This document shows, piece by piece, positions 37,478 through 46,405 of a stretch of DNA of 64,000 bases. The notes beneath the pieces are model-generated. The model was not told the DNA's origin, ran no database searches, and saw only the letters and a program-made list of their open reading frames with translations. Location of the stretch: positions 248,001 to 312,000 of the forward strand of contig NZ_AAYC01000002.1 of assembly GCF_000169455.1 (NCBI RefSeq), written 5' to 3'. The stretch comes from Roseobacter sp. SK209-2-6. Lineage in GTDB: Bacteria; Pseudomonadota; Alphaproteobacteria; Rhodobacterales; Rhodobacteraceae. The position numbers and the translations under genes were made by a program. Each line of letters begins with the position of its first letter. Position 1 is the stretch's first letter.

Positions 37478-39127
37478 ATGAACTCAACTCTCTATTTTAA
37501 TGGTCTGATCCTGGCGATGGATGCAAACGACACAAGACCAGAGGCTGTCCTTACCACAGGCCAAACCATTCAGGCGGTTGGATCAGAAGCGCATCTGCGC
37601 CAAATCATGCCTCAGGGCACTGAAATGTATGATCTTGACGGGCGCACCATGATCCCCGCCTTTATTGACCCGCATGGCCATTTTCCAGATCCCGGTTTTA
37701 TCAAACTGTTCCGCGTCAATCTGGCCCACCCGCCACGGGGGGAATGCACAGATATCTCCTCTGCCCTCGCTTTGCTCTCAAAAAAGGCGGCTGAAACGCC
37801 TGATGGAGAGTGGATCATGGGTGTCTCGCTGGACAATACTGCAATCGCCGAAGGGAGGCTGCCAACACGTCAGGAACTGGACCAGGTTTCAACAAGTCAT
37901 CCGATCTGGGTGATCCATGCCTCTGGTCACAATGGTTCTGCGAACTCTCTGGCGCTTCAGATGCAAGGGATTGAGCAACATACGCCAGATCCACTGGGCG
38001 GACGGTTCGGTCGCGATCCTGAGACTGGTGAGCTCACGGGATTGATTGAGGGCATCTCAGCGATGGGCGCGATGGGCAACACCGATTTCCTGATCAACAG
38101 AGAGAAGTTCTGGCAGGGGTTCAATGCCACCCGGGATGAGTATCTGTCCTATGGGGTGACCTATGCGCAGAATGCCTGGGCGACGCGGGAAATGCTGGAG
38201 CATTTCGCCTCACTGCCCGCGGATGAGGATCCTGGATATGATCTGATGCTCCTGCCCATCGGTGAGCTGGAACCAGAACTGACCTCTGGGGCGAAAGCCA
38301 TTGACTGGCCGCATAATCCACATTTCACGCTTGGGCCAAGAAAGCTCTTTACGGACGGGGCGTTCCAGCTGCAGACTGCCTACCTCAGTGCTCCCTACTT
38401 CAAACCAATTGATCCAGATTACCCCTGTGGAATGTCTTACGCCAGCCAGGGGGAGCATCAATTTCAGGTCATGAAACTACATGACCTTGGATATCAGATT
38501 CACTGCCATTGCAACGGTGATGCGGGCGCAGACTTGTTCATTAATGCAGTGGAAGAAGCCCTACGGAAAACTCCGCGACAGGATCACCGCCACACGATCA
38601 TTCACGGACAAGCCCTGCGCGATGACCAGCTGGAACGGATGCTCGCGCTGGGCATCACTGTTAGCTTTTTCTCTGCCCATGTGCATTTCTGGGGTGATCG
38701 TCACTATGATACCTTCCTGGGGCCCGAACGAGCCGAGCGGATCTCTCCGGCTGCTTCGGCTGAACGGATCGGGCTGCGCTATACTATACACAATGACGCC
38801 TCTGTCACCCCGACACGGCCTATTCATCTCGCCGATTGCGCCGTGAACCGCACAACCTCCGGCGGGCGTGTTCTGGGGGAAGATCAGAAAATCAGCGTTA
38901 TGTCGGCGCTGCGGGCCCAGACCATTGACGCCGCATGGCAGGTCTTTCAGGAGGACAAACGGGGTTCCATCGAAGTGGGTAAGCTTTGCGATCTTGCAAT
39001 CCTGTCGCGCAACCCCTTGGAAGCCCCCGATCGGCTGTGTGAAACCCGGGTCCTGGCGACTATCCGACGAGGGGAGGTCGTTTATCAAGCCGAACCTGTC
39101 ACAAAAGGCTCCGGAGCAAGTCGATGA
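37478..39127 (+). CDS. amidohydrolase, YtcJ-like
   Basis: Metal-dependent amidohydrolase of 549 residues, amidohydrolase family 3 (YtcJ-like). The TIM-barrel metal site appears in FIDPHGHFPD, then HCHCNGDAGAD, HTIIHGQ and a late aspartate in IHNDASVTP. The N-terminal beta domain (LYFNGLILAMD) and C-terminal part (KLCDLAILSRNPLEAP) complete the family layout. No signal peptide, so it is cytoplasmic and probably acts on what the transporter brings in, splitting a C-N bond in an amide or cyclic compound; the substrate is unknown. The start at 37478 is by homology. It overlaps the M81 gene by four bases. Confidence 0.9.
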   Translation: MNSTLYFNGLILAMDANDTRPEAVLTTGQTIQAVGSEAHLRQIMPQGTEMYDLDGRTMIPAFIDPHGHFPDPGFIKLFRVNLAHPPRGECTDISSALALLSKKAAETPDGEWIMGVSLDNTAIAEGRLPTRQELDQVSTSHPIWVIHASGHNGSANSLALQMQGIEQHTPDPLGGRFGRDPETGELTGLIEGISAMGAMGNTDFLINREKFWQGFNATRDEYLSYGVTYAQNAWATREMLEHFASLPADEDPGYDLMLLPIGELEPELTSGAKAIDWPHNPHFTLGPRKLFTDGAFQLQTAYLSAPYFKPIDPDYPCGMSYASQGEHQFQVMKLHDLGYQIHCHCNGDAGADLFINAVEEALRKTPRQDHRHTIIHGQALRDDQLERMLALGITVSFFSAHVHFWGDRHYDTFLGPERAERISPAASAERIGLRYTIHNDASVTPTRPIHLADCAVNRTTSGGRVLGEDQKISVMSALRAQTIDAAWQVFQEDKRGSIEVGKLCDLAILSRNPLEAPDRLCETRVLATIRRGEVVYQAEPVTKGSGASR

Positions 39128-40611
39128 GAGGCAAGCGGATCGCAATTGCCGGGTTTCAGCACGAAACCAATTGTTTCGGTGTAACCAAAGCAGGCCTTGC
39201 GGAGTTCGAAATGGCGGATTCCTGGCCGGAAATGCTGCATGAAGACCGTGTCGTCTCAGAAACGCGGGGCATGAACCTTCCGATTGCCGGTTTTGCTGCG
39301 GCAGCCGAAGCAGCCGGGTGTGCTCTGGTTCCGCTCCTCTGGTGCGCGGCGGAACCCTCGGCCCATGTAACGGACCATGCGTTTGAAGAAATCACCGGCA
39401 TGATCTTACAGGGGCTAAGGGAGGCTGGCCCACTCGATGGTGTTTACCTGGACATGCACGGCGCGATGGTTACCGAAAGCCTTGCTGATGGTGAAGGTGA
39501 ACTGCTGAGCCGGGTCCGCGAATTCCTTGGACCCGATGTCCCCGTTGTCGCTAGTCTGGATTTGCATGCAAATATCTCTGCCAAGATGATCGAACACTCT
39601 GATTTTCTGACCATCTTCAGAACCTACCCGCATTTGGATATGGCCGAAACGGGGGCGCGCTGCCTTCCGGTTCTGAAACGCCTCATGAAGGGAAAGCGGA
39701 TTCATAAGGCATTTCGTCAGGTCCCCTATCTAATCCCATTACATGCGCAATTCACTGGCATTGCCCCATTTGACGATCTCTATGGTCGACTTCCGGAGCT
39801 GAAGGGTAAGGGTGTAGAAGCTGATATCGCGCTTGGCTTCACTGCCGCAGACCTCCCTGATACCGGACCCTCTTGTGTCACCTATGCCGACACGAATGAG
39901 GATGCGCAAACAGCTGCTGAAGAGATCATGGATTGGTTCCGACAGATTGAACCCCAGGTTGACCATTCCATGTTATCCCTCCCAGAGGCGGTGCGTGCCA
40001 CAGATCACACCAGCGACAAACCTCTGATCCTGGCGGATGTCCAGGATAACCCTGGCGCTGGCGGAACCTCTGACACTACCGGTTTGCTGCAGGCGCTTAT
40101 GGATGGGAAATGCCAAGATGTCCTGATGGGGTTGCTGCATGATCCCGAAACAGCGGCCAAAGCGCATGCAGTGGGTCCAAATGCCAGATTTCGTGCCTCC
40201 CTTGGTGGGAAGTCTGGCCTGGAGGATGTGGCCGCCATTGAATGTGAGGTTGAAACGCTCTCCCTGAGTGATGGGATCTGTCCTTATTCGGGGGAGATGT
40301 ACCAAGGCGGCGTTGCGACACTGGGAAAAAGTGCTGCCCTCAAGCTCATTGGGGTCGAAGCCACCATTGACATCGTAGTGACCAGCCTGCGCAATCAATG
40401 TCTCGACCTGGCCCATTTTACCCATTTCGGGCTTGATCCCTGCCGGTACAAAACGATCTGCCTGAAAAGTACTGTCCATTTTCGGGCTGCTTTTGATCCC
40501 ATCGCGAGCGAAGTAAAGTCAGTCGCTGCACCTGGTGCATTCATCTGCAACCTACGAGATATCTCATATCGCAACTTATCAGAGGGAAAATTGCAGTCTC
40601 TCAGAGCGTAA
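39124..40611 (+). CDS. M81 family metallopeptidase (MlrC-like)
   Basis: A 495-residue protein of the M81 family, named for microcystinase C (MlrC), which cuts linear microcystin products in sphingomonads. Putative metal ligands lie in FQHETNCFG, YLDMHGAMV and LDLHANIS. The second half (DKPLILADVQDNPGAGGTSDTTGLL) is the MlrC C-terminal domain. Family members are widespread in bacteria that never see microcystin, often beside peptide ABC transporters, and the real substrates are mostly unknown. Coupled to the amidohydrolase, so the pair probably acts in sequence. Confidence 0.9.
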   Translation: MRGKRIAIAGFQHETNCFGVTKAGLAEFEMADSWPEMLHEDRVVSETRGMNLPIAGFAAAAEAAGCALVPLLWCAAEPSAHVTDHAFEEITGMILQGLREAGPLDGVYLDMHGAMVTESLADGEGELLSRVREFLGPDVPVVASLDLHANISAKMIEHSDFLTIFRTYPHLDMAETGARCLPVLKRLMKGKRIHKAFRQVPYLIPLHAQFTGIAPFDDLYGRLPELKGKGVEADIALGFTAADLPDTGPSCVTYADTNEDAQTAAEEIMDWFRQIEPQVDHSMLSLPEAVRATDHTSDKPLILADVQDNPGAGGTSDTTGLLQALMDGKCQDVLMGLLHDPETAAKAHAVGPNARFRASLGGKSGLEDVAAIECEVETLSLSDGICPYSGEMYQGGVATLGKSAALKLIGVEATIDIVVTSLRNQCLDLAHFTHFGLDPCRYKTICLKSTVHFRAAFDPIASEVKSVAAPGAFICNLRDISYRNLSEGKLQSLRA

Positions 40612-40747
40612 CCGACCCTCTTTGCAGCTGTCGGGCCTTCAGGTGCAAAGCTGGAATCTTGTACCACCTCGGACAGATAGGGTTTTCGCCTCAAAGCAAT
40701 AGCGCTAGAAGACCCTTCATAGCTCTATGGCTCCAGGAGGACCTCCC

Positions 40748-41839
40748 ATGAAAGTCGATGGCCATCATTATAGATCTCTGTGGTGGGATCTGGAAAAAGA
40801 GGCGCTGCAGATTATCGATCAGCGCTGGTTGCCCCACGACTTCCGTATTGAGCAACTCGACAGTCTGCAGGACTACTGCGTGGCCATAAAGGACATGCAT
40901 GTGCGTGGTGCGCCATTGATAGGCGCGACGGCCGCCTATGGGATGGCCTTTGCCATGCGGCAGGATGCAGGTGACGCTAATATGGAGCAGGCCTGGCAGC
41001 TTCTCAATGAAACGCGCCCTACGGCTATCAATCTGCGCTGGGCGCTTGATCGCTGCAAGGCGGCATTGGCGCCCCTGCCCCCTGAAAAGCGTGGAGCAGC
41101 GGCGCTACGTCTCGCCCATGAAATTGCCGATGAAGATGTTGATATCAATCGGCGCATTGGTGAGCATGGACTTCAGCTCATCCGTGACATTGCCAAGACT
41201 AAACCAGATGGCGAACCTGTCCGCCTGTTGACCCATTGCAATGCTGGGTGGATCGCGACCGTCGATTGGGGAACCGCAACCAGTCCGATGTATCAAGCCC
41301 ATAACGCTGGCATTCCGATTCACGTCTGGGTGGATGAAACACGCCCCAGAAATCAAGGGGCCTTGACCTCTTGGGAATTGGGGAGCCATGGGATCCCTCA
41401 TTCCTACATCACCGATAATGCTGGCGGGCACCTGATGCAGCATGGCCTTGTCGATCTGGTGATAACTGGCACCGATAGAACCACGCGTCAGGGCGATGTC
41501 TGCAACAAAATTGGTACCTACCTCAAAGCATTGGCGGCCAAAGATAACAATGTTCCCTTCTATGTTGCACTGCCGTCTCCGACTATCGACTGGCGGGTTT
41601 CGGATGGCGTGAAAGAGATCCCAATCGAGGATCGCGATAGCCGCGAGGTCACCCATGTCACCGGTACCAACAGCGCAGGTGAGATCTCTACTGTTCGTGT
41701 TACCCCCGAAGGCACCGGGACCGGCAATCCTGCCTTTGATGTCACGCCAAATCGTCTGGTGACAGGATTGATCACCGAACGTGGGATTTGCGAAGCGAGC
41801 GCAACTGGACTTGCCTCTTTGTTTCCTGAAATGGTGTAA
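40748..41839 (+). CDS. mtnA: S-methyl-5-thioribose-1-phosphate isomerase
   Basis: Isomerises 5-methylthioribose-1-phosphate (or 5-deoxyribose-1-phosphate) to the ribulose-1-phosphate. 363 residues of the eIF2B-like/MtnA family. The substrate loop is [19 protein letters not shown], the catalytic cysteine is in [18 protein letters not shown], and the catalytic aspartate in [28 protein letters not shown] precedes the ATG at 40748. A gap of 136 bases from the M81 gene may hold a separate promoter. The next gene is a class II aldolase and not the mtnB-C-D set of the classical Met salvage pathway. Confidence 0.93.
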   Translation: MKVDGHHYRSLWWDLEKEALQIIDQRWLPHDFRIEQLDSLQDYCVAIKDMHVRGAPLIGATAAYGMAFAMRQDAGDANMEQAWQLLNETRPTAINLRWALDRCKAALAPLPPEKRGAAALRLAHEIADEDVDINRRIGEHGLQLIRDIAKTKPDGEPVRLLTHCNAGWIATVDWGTATSPMYQAHNAGIPIHVWVDETRPRNQGALTSWELGSHGIPHSYITDNAGGHLMQHGLVDLVITGTDRTTRQGDVCNKIGTYLKALAAKDNNVPFYVALPSPTIDWRVSDGVKEIPIEDRDSREVTHVTGTNSAGEISTVRVTPEGTGTGNPAFDVTPNRLVTGLITERGICEASATGLASLFPEMV

Positions 41840-41857
41840 AGCCGGAAAGGTCGGTAA

Positions 41858-42520
41858 GTGAGCGCTTCATATTCAGATACTACAAAGTTGAGACAGGCGA
41901 TAATTGAGGCCTGTCTGGCGATGAATGCGACAGGGTTGAACCAGGGAACTTCTGGAAACATCTCGGTTCGCTTTGGCGATCAGATGCTGATCACGCCTTC
42001 CGGTATTGATTACAATAAGTTGCGCCCGGAAATGATGGTTTTGATGCCTTTGAACGCGGTTGAGCCTGACCCGGATCAGATGAAACCTTCGTCTGAGTGG
42101 CAATTCCACCGGGATATCCTGAATGCCAAACCACAGGTAGAGGCCGTTGTTCACGCGCATCCAGTGAATTGCACCGCTTTGGCAATGAACCGGCAAGAAA
42201 TACCAGCTTGCCACTATATGGTGGCTGCTTTTGGTGGCAGCAATGTGCCCCTGGCTGAATATGCGCTTTTTGGAACCAGAGAGTTGTCTGAAAAGGTGGT
42301 CACCGCCCTAAAAGACAGATCGGCCTGCCTGATGGCCAATCACGGTGCGGTTGTGGTTGGCGACACCCTACAAAGTGCCATGTGGCGGATGACGGAGCTG
42401 GAGACATTGGCGAAGGGCTATGTCACCAGTTTGTCTATTGGCCAGCCTGTTTTGCTCAGCACCGATGAGATCGAAGAAGTCAAACTGGCCTTTGCCGACT
42501 ATGGCCTCCGCACTCTTTGA
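41858..42520 (+). CDS. class II aldolase/adducin protein, FucA/Ald2-like
   Basis: Zinc-dependent aldolase of 220 residues. The metal ligands are visible as Glu80 (SSEWQFHRD), His99 and His101 (VVHAHPV) and His162 (ANHGAVV), with the phosphate-binding GTSGNISVR at 30-38 and TPSGIDY at 46-52. Fuculose-1-phosphate aldolases and the 5-methylthioribulose-1-phosphate aldolase Ald2 share this layout. Directly downstream of mtnA (18 bases; GTG start with GGAAAGG), so it probably splits the MtnA product into dihydroxyacetone phosphate and a two-carbon aldehyde, as in the DHAP shunt. An MtnB-type dehydratase is the main alternative. Confidence 0.88.
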   Translation: MSASYSDTTKLRQAIIEACLAMNATGLNQGTSGNISVRFGDQMLITPSGIDYNKLRPEMMVLMPLNAVEPDPDQMKPSSEWQFHRDILNAKPQVEAVVHAHPVNCTALAMNRQEIPACHYMVAAFGGSNVPLAEYALFGTRELSEKVVTALKDRSACLMANHGAVVVGDTLQSAMWRMTELETLAKGYVTSLSIGQPVLLSTDEIEEVKLAFADYGLRTL

Positions 42521-42643
42521 GCTGCCCCACCTCTGAGCCCTTATCAGCCAGACAGGTTTTGCTGCTTCCGCTGAGAAACCGATTTCGACCAGATCGCAGA
42601 GAAATGGTTGAGTTTTTTCTGGCAAGCTACTTGCTTCTAAAGA

Positions 42644-42680
42644 AAAAGCAGAGAGAAGCCTGGGCTCGCTCTCTGCTTTT
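42644..42680. terminator. bidirectional terminator
   Basis: A 12-bp perfect stem (AAAAGCAGAGAG at 42644-42655 with 42669-42680) with a 13-nt loop. T-rich on both sides, so it can end the aldolase transcript on the plus strand and the tRNA-Leu transcript on the minus strand. Confidence 0.8.
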
Positions 42681-42684
42681 GCTA

Positions 42685-42770
42685 TGGTACCCAAGGCCGG
42701 ACTCGAACCGGCACGCCCGCAAAGGCGGGGGATTTTGAATCCCCTGCGTCTACCATTCCGCCACTTGGGC
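42685..42770 (-). tRNA. tRNA-Leu (CAA)
   Basis: An 86-base class II tRNA on the minus strand. The acceptor arm GCCCAAG pairs with CTTGGGT, the anticodon loop TTCAAAA gives CAA (leucine, UUG codons), a long variable arm follows (CCGCCTTTGCGGGCGT), then the T-arm CCGGTTCGAGTCCGG, discriminator A and an encoded CCA (42685-42687 on the plus strand as TGG). Confidence 0.95.
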
Positions 42771-42916
42771 ACTGGCCTGTTCCTAAACAAGCATTTCGCC
42801 AAGGTCCAGAGGAAAAAACCACTCTGATCAAGGATTTCATGCAAAAAATCGCTAACCCGAAATTGCGGGTGTTGACGCCTAGGCCCTCACATGCGACGCC
42901 AGCAAAGATCGGAATT

Positions 42917-43510
42917 ATGGTGGTGGTGCCAGTGCTTCGCAAACTCTACGACTGGACGATGACCCTGGCGGATCACCCAAAGGCGCTTTGGTGTCTCGCC
43001 GTGGTTTCTTTTGTGGAAAGTTCCTTTTTCCCTATCCCACCAGATGTCTTAATGATCCCGATGATCCTCGCTCGGCCTTCGCGGGCCTGGCTGATTGCGC
43101 TGGTCGCTCTGGTGTCTTCAGTACTGGGGGGGCTGTTTGGCTACGCGATTGGTGCTTTTGCCTATGAAAGCATAGGACAACCAATCCTGGAGGCCATGGG
43201 CAAAGGGGCCGCTATGGAGGCGTTCAATGCCAAATTCAACGATTTTGGCTTCTGGGCGGTCTTGGGCGCAGGCGTAACCCCTTTCCCCTACAAGGTGATT
43301 ACAATCATGTCCGGCTGGACTGGAATGCCAATTGCGACCTTTGTTGCCACCTCAATTTTCGCGCGCGCACTCAGGTTCTTCGCGGTTGCGGCGCTACTCC
43401 GTTTTTTTGGCGCCCCTATCCGCGACTTTATTGAGAAGCGACTGGGGGTGGTTTTCACCCTGTTTATCATCTTGCTCTTTGGTGGTTTTCTCGCAGTGAG
43501 GTATCTCTGA
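42917..43510 (+). CDS. YqaA-like (DedA/SNARE-associated family) membrane protein
   Basis: A 197-residue inner-membrane protein with about four to five hydrophobic helices. The motifs SFVESSFFPIPPDVLMIPMIL and FWAVLGAGVTPFPYKVITIMSGWTGM identify the VTT/DedA superfamily, YqaA branch, whose members are thought to scramble or transport lipids. The ATG at 42917 gives the conserved LRKLYDWTM opening; an ATG at 42839 would add 26 residues of doubtful sequence. It overlaps dsbB by one base (TGATG), so both are made together. Confidence 0.87.
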   Translation: MVVVPVLRKLYDWTMTLADHPKALWCLAVVSFVESSFFPIPPDVLMIPMILARPSRAWLIALVALVSSVLGGLFGYAIGAFAYESIGQPILEAMGKGAAMEAFNAKFNDFGFWAVLGAGVTPFPYKVITIMSGWTGMPIATFVATSIFARALRFFAVAALLRFFGAPIRDFIEKRLGVVFTLFIILLFGGFLAVRYL

Positions 43511-43968
43511 TGAAACGCATTCTTGTCCTTGTCGCCGCTGCAGGTTCTGCCGCTATGATGTTGGGAGCGCTTGGTTTTCAGTATTTTGGAGAGTTGCCAC
43601 CTTGTAAGATGTGCTATTGGCAGCGCTACCCGCATATCGCTGCGGTGGCGATCGGGGTTCTGACTTACTTCTTTCCCAATACCACTTTGATTTACCTGGG
43701 CGCACTTGCCGCCCTCACCACTGCCGGAATCGGCCTCTATCATAGTGGGGTGGAGCGCGGGCTTTGGGAAGGCCCGACCACTTGCACCTCTGGATCGATA
43801 GAAAGCCTCAGCGCTGACCAATTGATGGAACAGATCATGTCCGCGCCATTGGTGCGCTGTGATGAGATTCCGTGGGAAATGTTTGGCATCTCCATGGCTG
43901 GATGGAATGCCATTCTGTCCCTGGGCCTCGCGCTAATCTGGATTTCTGCCGCTCGCCACGCCCGTTAA
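43510..43968 (+). CDS. dsbB: disulfide bond formation protein B
   Basis: Inner-membrane quinone reductase that re-oxidises DsbA. 152 residues, four membrane helices. The first periplasmic cysteine pair is C32-C35 in PPCKMCYWQRYPH, followed by the quinone-contact arginine; the second pair is C92 and C117 in the second loop (TTCTSG to RCDEIPW). All four essential cysteines are present. Coupled to the YqaA-like gene; a DsbA partner is not in the window. Confidence 0.94.
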   Translation: MKRILVLVAAAGSAAMMLGALGFQYFGELPPCKMCYWQRYPHIAAVAIGVLTYFFPNTTLIYLGALAALTTAGIGLYHSGVERGLWEGPTTCTSGSIESLSADQLMEQIMSAPLVRCDEIPWEMFGISMAGWNAILSLGLALIWISAARHAR

Positions 43969-44000
43969 ATATTATTAAGTTGGGCTCGCAACCTTCAGGC

Positions 44001-44438
44001 TTAGCTGTCTTTTTTGGTTGCGAGGAGAAGGTTTGTCTCACTACTCACAACACCATCAAAAGTCCGGATTTTGGCGAGTGCGGTGTCGAGGGTTTCCAGG
44101 GTCTCTGTGCCAAGTTCTACAATCAAATCCCAGCGGCCATTGGTCGTGTGGATCGCGCGCACCTCAGGTAGGCCTTGAAGCTGCCGCGTAATTCTACTGG
44201 TGCCCCTGCCCTCAATTCCAATCATCATGAGACCACGAACAGGGTCGCGCAGCACATCTTCTTTCAGCACGACGGTGAAACCAAGAATATCACCGCGCAT
44301 CTGCAACCGCTCAATCCGCGCCCTGACCGTTGTGCGCGATAGGTCTAGCTGTAGCGCAAGATCTGACAGGCTGGCCCTGGCATTGTGGCGCAGCGCAGCG
44401 ACGAGCCGTTCGTCCGTTTTATCCAAAATAACCTCCAT
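44001..44438 (-). CDS. Lrp/AsnC family transcriptional regulator
   Basis: A 145-residue regulator. N-terminal winged helix-turn-helix (about 5-60, LDKTDERLVAALRHNARASLSDLALQLDLSRTTVRARIERL) and C-terminal RAM ligand-binding domain (about 68-140, LMMIGIEGRGTSRITRQLQGLPEVRAIHTTNGRWDLIVEL). It is divergent from the arginase operon, 101 bases away, and likely controls it in response to arginine or ornithine, as such pairs usually do. Confidence 0.92.
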   Translation of the reverse strand: MEVILDKTDERLVAALRHNARASLSDLALQLDLSRTTVRARIERLQMRGDILGFTVVLKEDVLRDPVRGLMMIGIEGRGTSRITRQLQGLPEVRAIHTTNGRWDLIVELGTETLETLDTALAKIRTFDGVVSSETNLLLATKKDS

Positions 44439-44539
44439 AATGGAAACAGACTAAACATACTGGGCAAAATGACTGGTTTCAACCATCACGTTTCGGCGGT
44501 TTCTTGAGAGACGAAGAGGAATATGAGGAGGAGCGCAAA
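44439..44539. promoter_or_regulatory. divergent promoter with imperfect dyad, asnC-type / arginase
   Basis: The 101-bp gap holds both promoters. An imperfect inverted repeat (GGAAACAGACT near 44441 against ACTGGTTTC near 44472) spans about 40 bases and is AT-rich between the arms, a shape suited to Lrp-type binding. A GAGGAGG site lies before the arginase start. Confidence 0.4.
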
Positions 44540-45466
44540 GTGACTTCGAAAAACTGCATTCTGATCGGTGCCCCGGTGGACAGCGGCAAACGGCGGGCGG
44601 GTTGTCTTATGGGACCGGATGCTTTTCGGACGGCCGGGCTCGCCCCGGCGCTAGAAAGCCTGGGCCATAGCACCGAGGACCTTGGCAATATTTCACCACA
44701 GAACTATGAGGCTGAAGACCCCAAGGGCGCGATTTTTGCAAAAAATGAGACCATTGGCTGGACACGCTCCCTCGCCGAGGTAGCGGAACGCGCGATGGAG
44801 CGTGGCTTGCCGATTTTCCTGGGCGGCGACCACTCGCTCTCGCTGGGCTCCGTCACCGGAGTCGCCAATTATGCCGCCAAAGCAAGTCGCCCGCTGTTTG
44901 TGCTTTGGCTGGATGCCCATACGGATTTCCATACTCCAAAGACAACGGACAGTGGGAATCTGCACGGGACACCTGTTGGATATTTCACTGGCAGGGAGGA
45001 TTTTGATGGCTTCCCAGAGGTGGCAAACCCGGTGCCGCAAGTGAATGTCTGCATGATTGGTCTGCGCTCGGTCGATACGCCAGAACGCCTTGCACTGGAA
45101 CACAGCAAGATCCACCGCCACGATATGCGGGATATCGATGAGAATGGTATTGTTGGTCCCCTAAACCGTTTTTTGGAGCGTGTGGCCGCGGCCAATGGTT
45201 TGCTGCATGTCTCTTTGGATGTTGATTTCCTCGACCCCTCGGTTGCGCCTGCAGTTGGAACAACTGTGCCCGGTGGAGCAACGGTTCGAGAAGGGCATCT
45301 GGTCTGCGAAATGCTGCATGACTCCGGTTTGATGACTTCCTTGGATCTGGTGGAGCTTAACCCCTTCCTTGATGAACGTGGCAAGACGGCCCATCTCATG
45401 GTGGATCTCTGCGCCTCTGCACTTGGGCGACGGGTCTTTGACCGACCGACCCGGAGCTACGGCTAA
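44540..45466 (+). CDS. rocF: arginase
   Basis: Hydrolyses L-arginine to ornithine and urea with a dinuclear Mn site. The 308-residue protein has metal-ligand motifs GGDHSLSLG, WLDAHTDFHTP and SLDVDFLDPSVAPAVGT, plus the substrate contact GNLHG. The start is GTG at 44540, decided by GAGGAGG six bases upstream; the frame continues back to a TTG at 44504 through that site and is not credible. First gene of an arginine catabolic operon. Confidence 0.95.
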   Translation: MTSKNCILIGAPVDSGKRRAGCLMGPDAFRTAGLAPALESLGHSTEDLGNISPQNYEAEDPKGAIFAKNETIGWTRSLAEVAERAMERGLPIFLGGDHSLSLGSVTGVANYAAKASRPLFVLWLDAHTDFHTPKTTDSGNLHGTPVGYFTGREDFDGFPEVANPVPQVNVCMIGLRSVDTPERLALEHSKIHRHDMRDIDENGIVGPLNRFLERVAAANGLLHVSLDVDFLDPSVAPAVGTTVPGGATVREGHLVCEMLHDSGLMTSLDLVELNPFLDERGKTAHLMVDLCASALGRRVFDRPTRSYG

Positions 45467-45469
45467 CAC

Positions 45470-46405
45470 ATGCGCCCAATTTCAAGCCTACAGGCCCCAT
45501 CTGGGGTGGTCATGATCCGGCCGCATCACTTTTGCTCCAATCCTGACACTCAAGCAGACAATGCCTTTCAAACCGCCAGCGGAGATCCTGAAGCGGTTCG
45601 AAAGGCAGCTATCGCGGAGTTTGATACCGCTGTTTCTAATTTGCGGGAAGCAGGTGTGACCGTTCATATTTTTGATGATCTCGGCACCGCAACCCCGGAT
45701 AGTGTGTTCCCGAACAATTGGTTTTCCACCCATACAGGCGGCCAAATTGCAATCTATCCGATGTTCGCCCCAAACCGGCGCCTAGAGAGACGCTGGGACG
45801 TCATCGAGAGTTTGAAGAAAAACTATCGGGTTCAGGATGTTATCGACTATTCTGGACTGGAGCAGGATGACTTGGCCTTGGAGGGAACCGGCGCCATGGT
45901 CCTCGATCATATTGGTCGCATCGCCTATACCGTGACCTCTAATCGGGCTGAACCTGTCCTATTGGAGCGATTCTGCACGCATTTCAATTACGAACCCATG
46001 GCCTTTGTCGCGCAAGATGCACAGGGGTGCGATGTCTATCACAGCAATGTTCTGATGACCGTCGGCACTGAGTTCGCAATGATTTGCCTTGCCATGATCA
46101 GTGATCCTGATCGTCGTCGAGAGATCGCTTCCCGCCTGGAGGAAACAGGTCGTGAGGTTATTGATCTTTCTATGGATCAGATTTCCAACTTTGCCGGAAA
46201 TGCCTTTGAACTTACAGGGAAAACCAGAATTTTCGCACTGTCAAAACGAGCTTTGGATGTTTTGACATCAAGCCAAATCAAGACAATTGAGAATTCGGCG
46301 ACCCCCTTGCCGCTTTCCATACCAACCATCGAAACAGCCGGAGGTTCCGTGCGCTGCATGCTTGCAGGCATTCACCTCAGCCCGCGCGAAAGGATCACAT
46401 CATGA
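45470..46405 (+). CDS. ctlX: citrulline utilization hydrolase CtlX
   Basis: Guanidine-modifying (amidinotransferase/deiminase fold) enzyme of 311 residues. CtlX-type proteins hydrolyse citrulline and sit in arginine/ornithine catabolic operons. Substrate-binding and catalytic regions are visible: FPNNWFSTH, LEGTGAMVLDH, the histidine in CDVYHSNVLMTVG, and the nucleophile cysteine near the C-terminus (GGSVRCMLAGIHL). The gene starts three bases after the arginase stop and overlaps the ornithine cyclodeaminase by four bases. The ornithine formed would feed the next enzyme. Confidence 0.88.
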   Translation: MRPISSLQAPSGVVMIRPHHFCSNPDTQADNAFQTASGDPEAVRKAAIAEFDTAVSNLREAGVTVHIFDDLGTATPDSVFPNNWFSTHTGGQIAIYPMFAPNRRLERRWDVIESLKKNYRVQDVIDYSGLEQDDLALEGTGAMVLDHIGRIAYTVTSNRAEPVLLERFCTHFNYEPMAFVAQDAQGCDVYHSNVLMTVGTEFAMICLAMISDPDRRREIASRLEETGREVIDLSMDQISNFAGNAFELTGKTRIFALSKRALDVLTSSQIKTIENSATPLPLSIPTIETAGGSVRCMLAGIHLSPRERITS

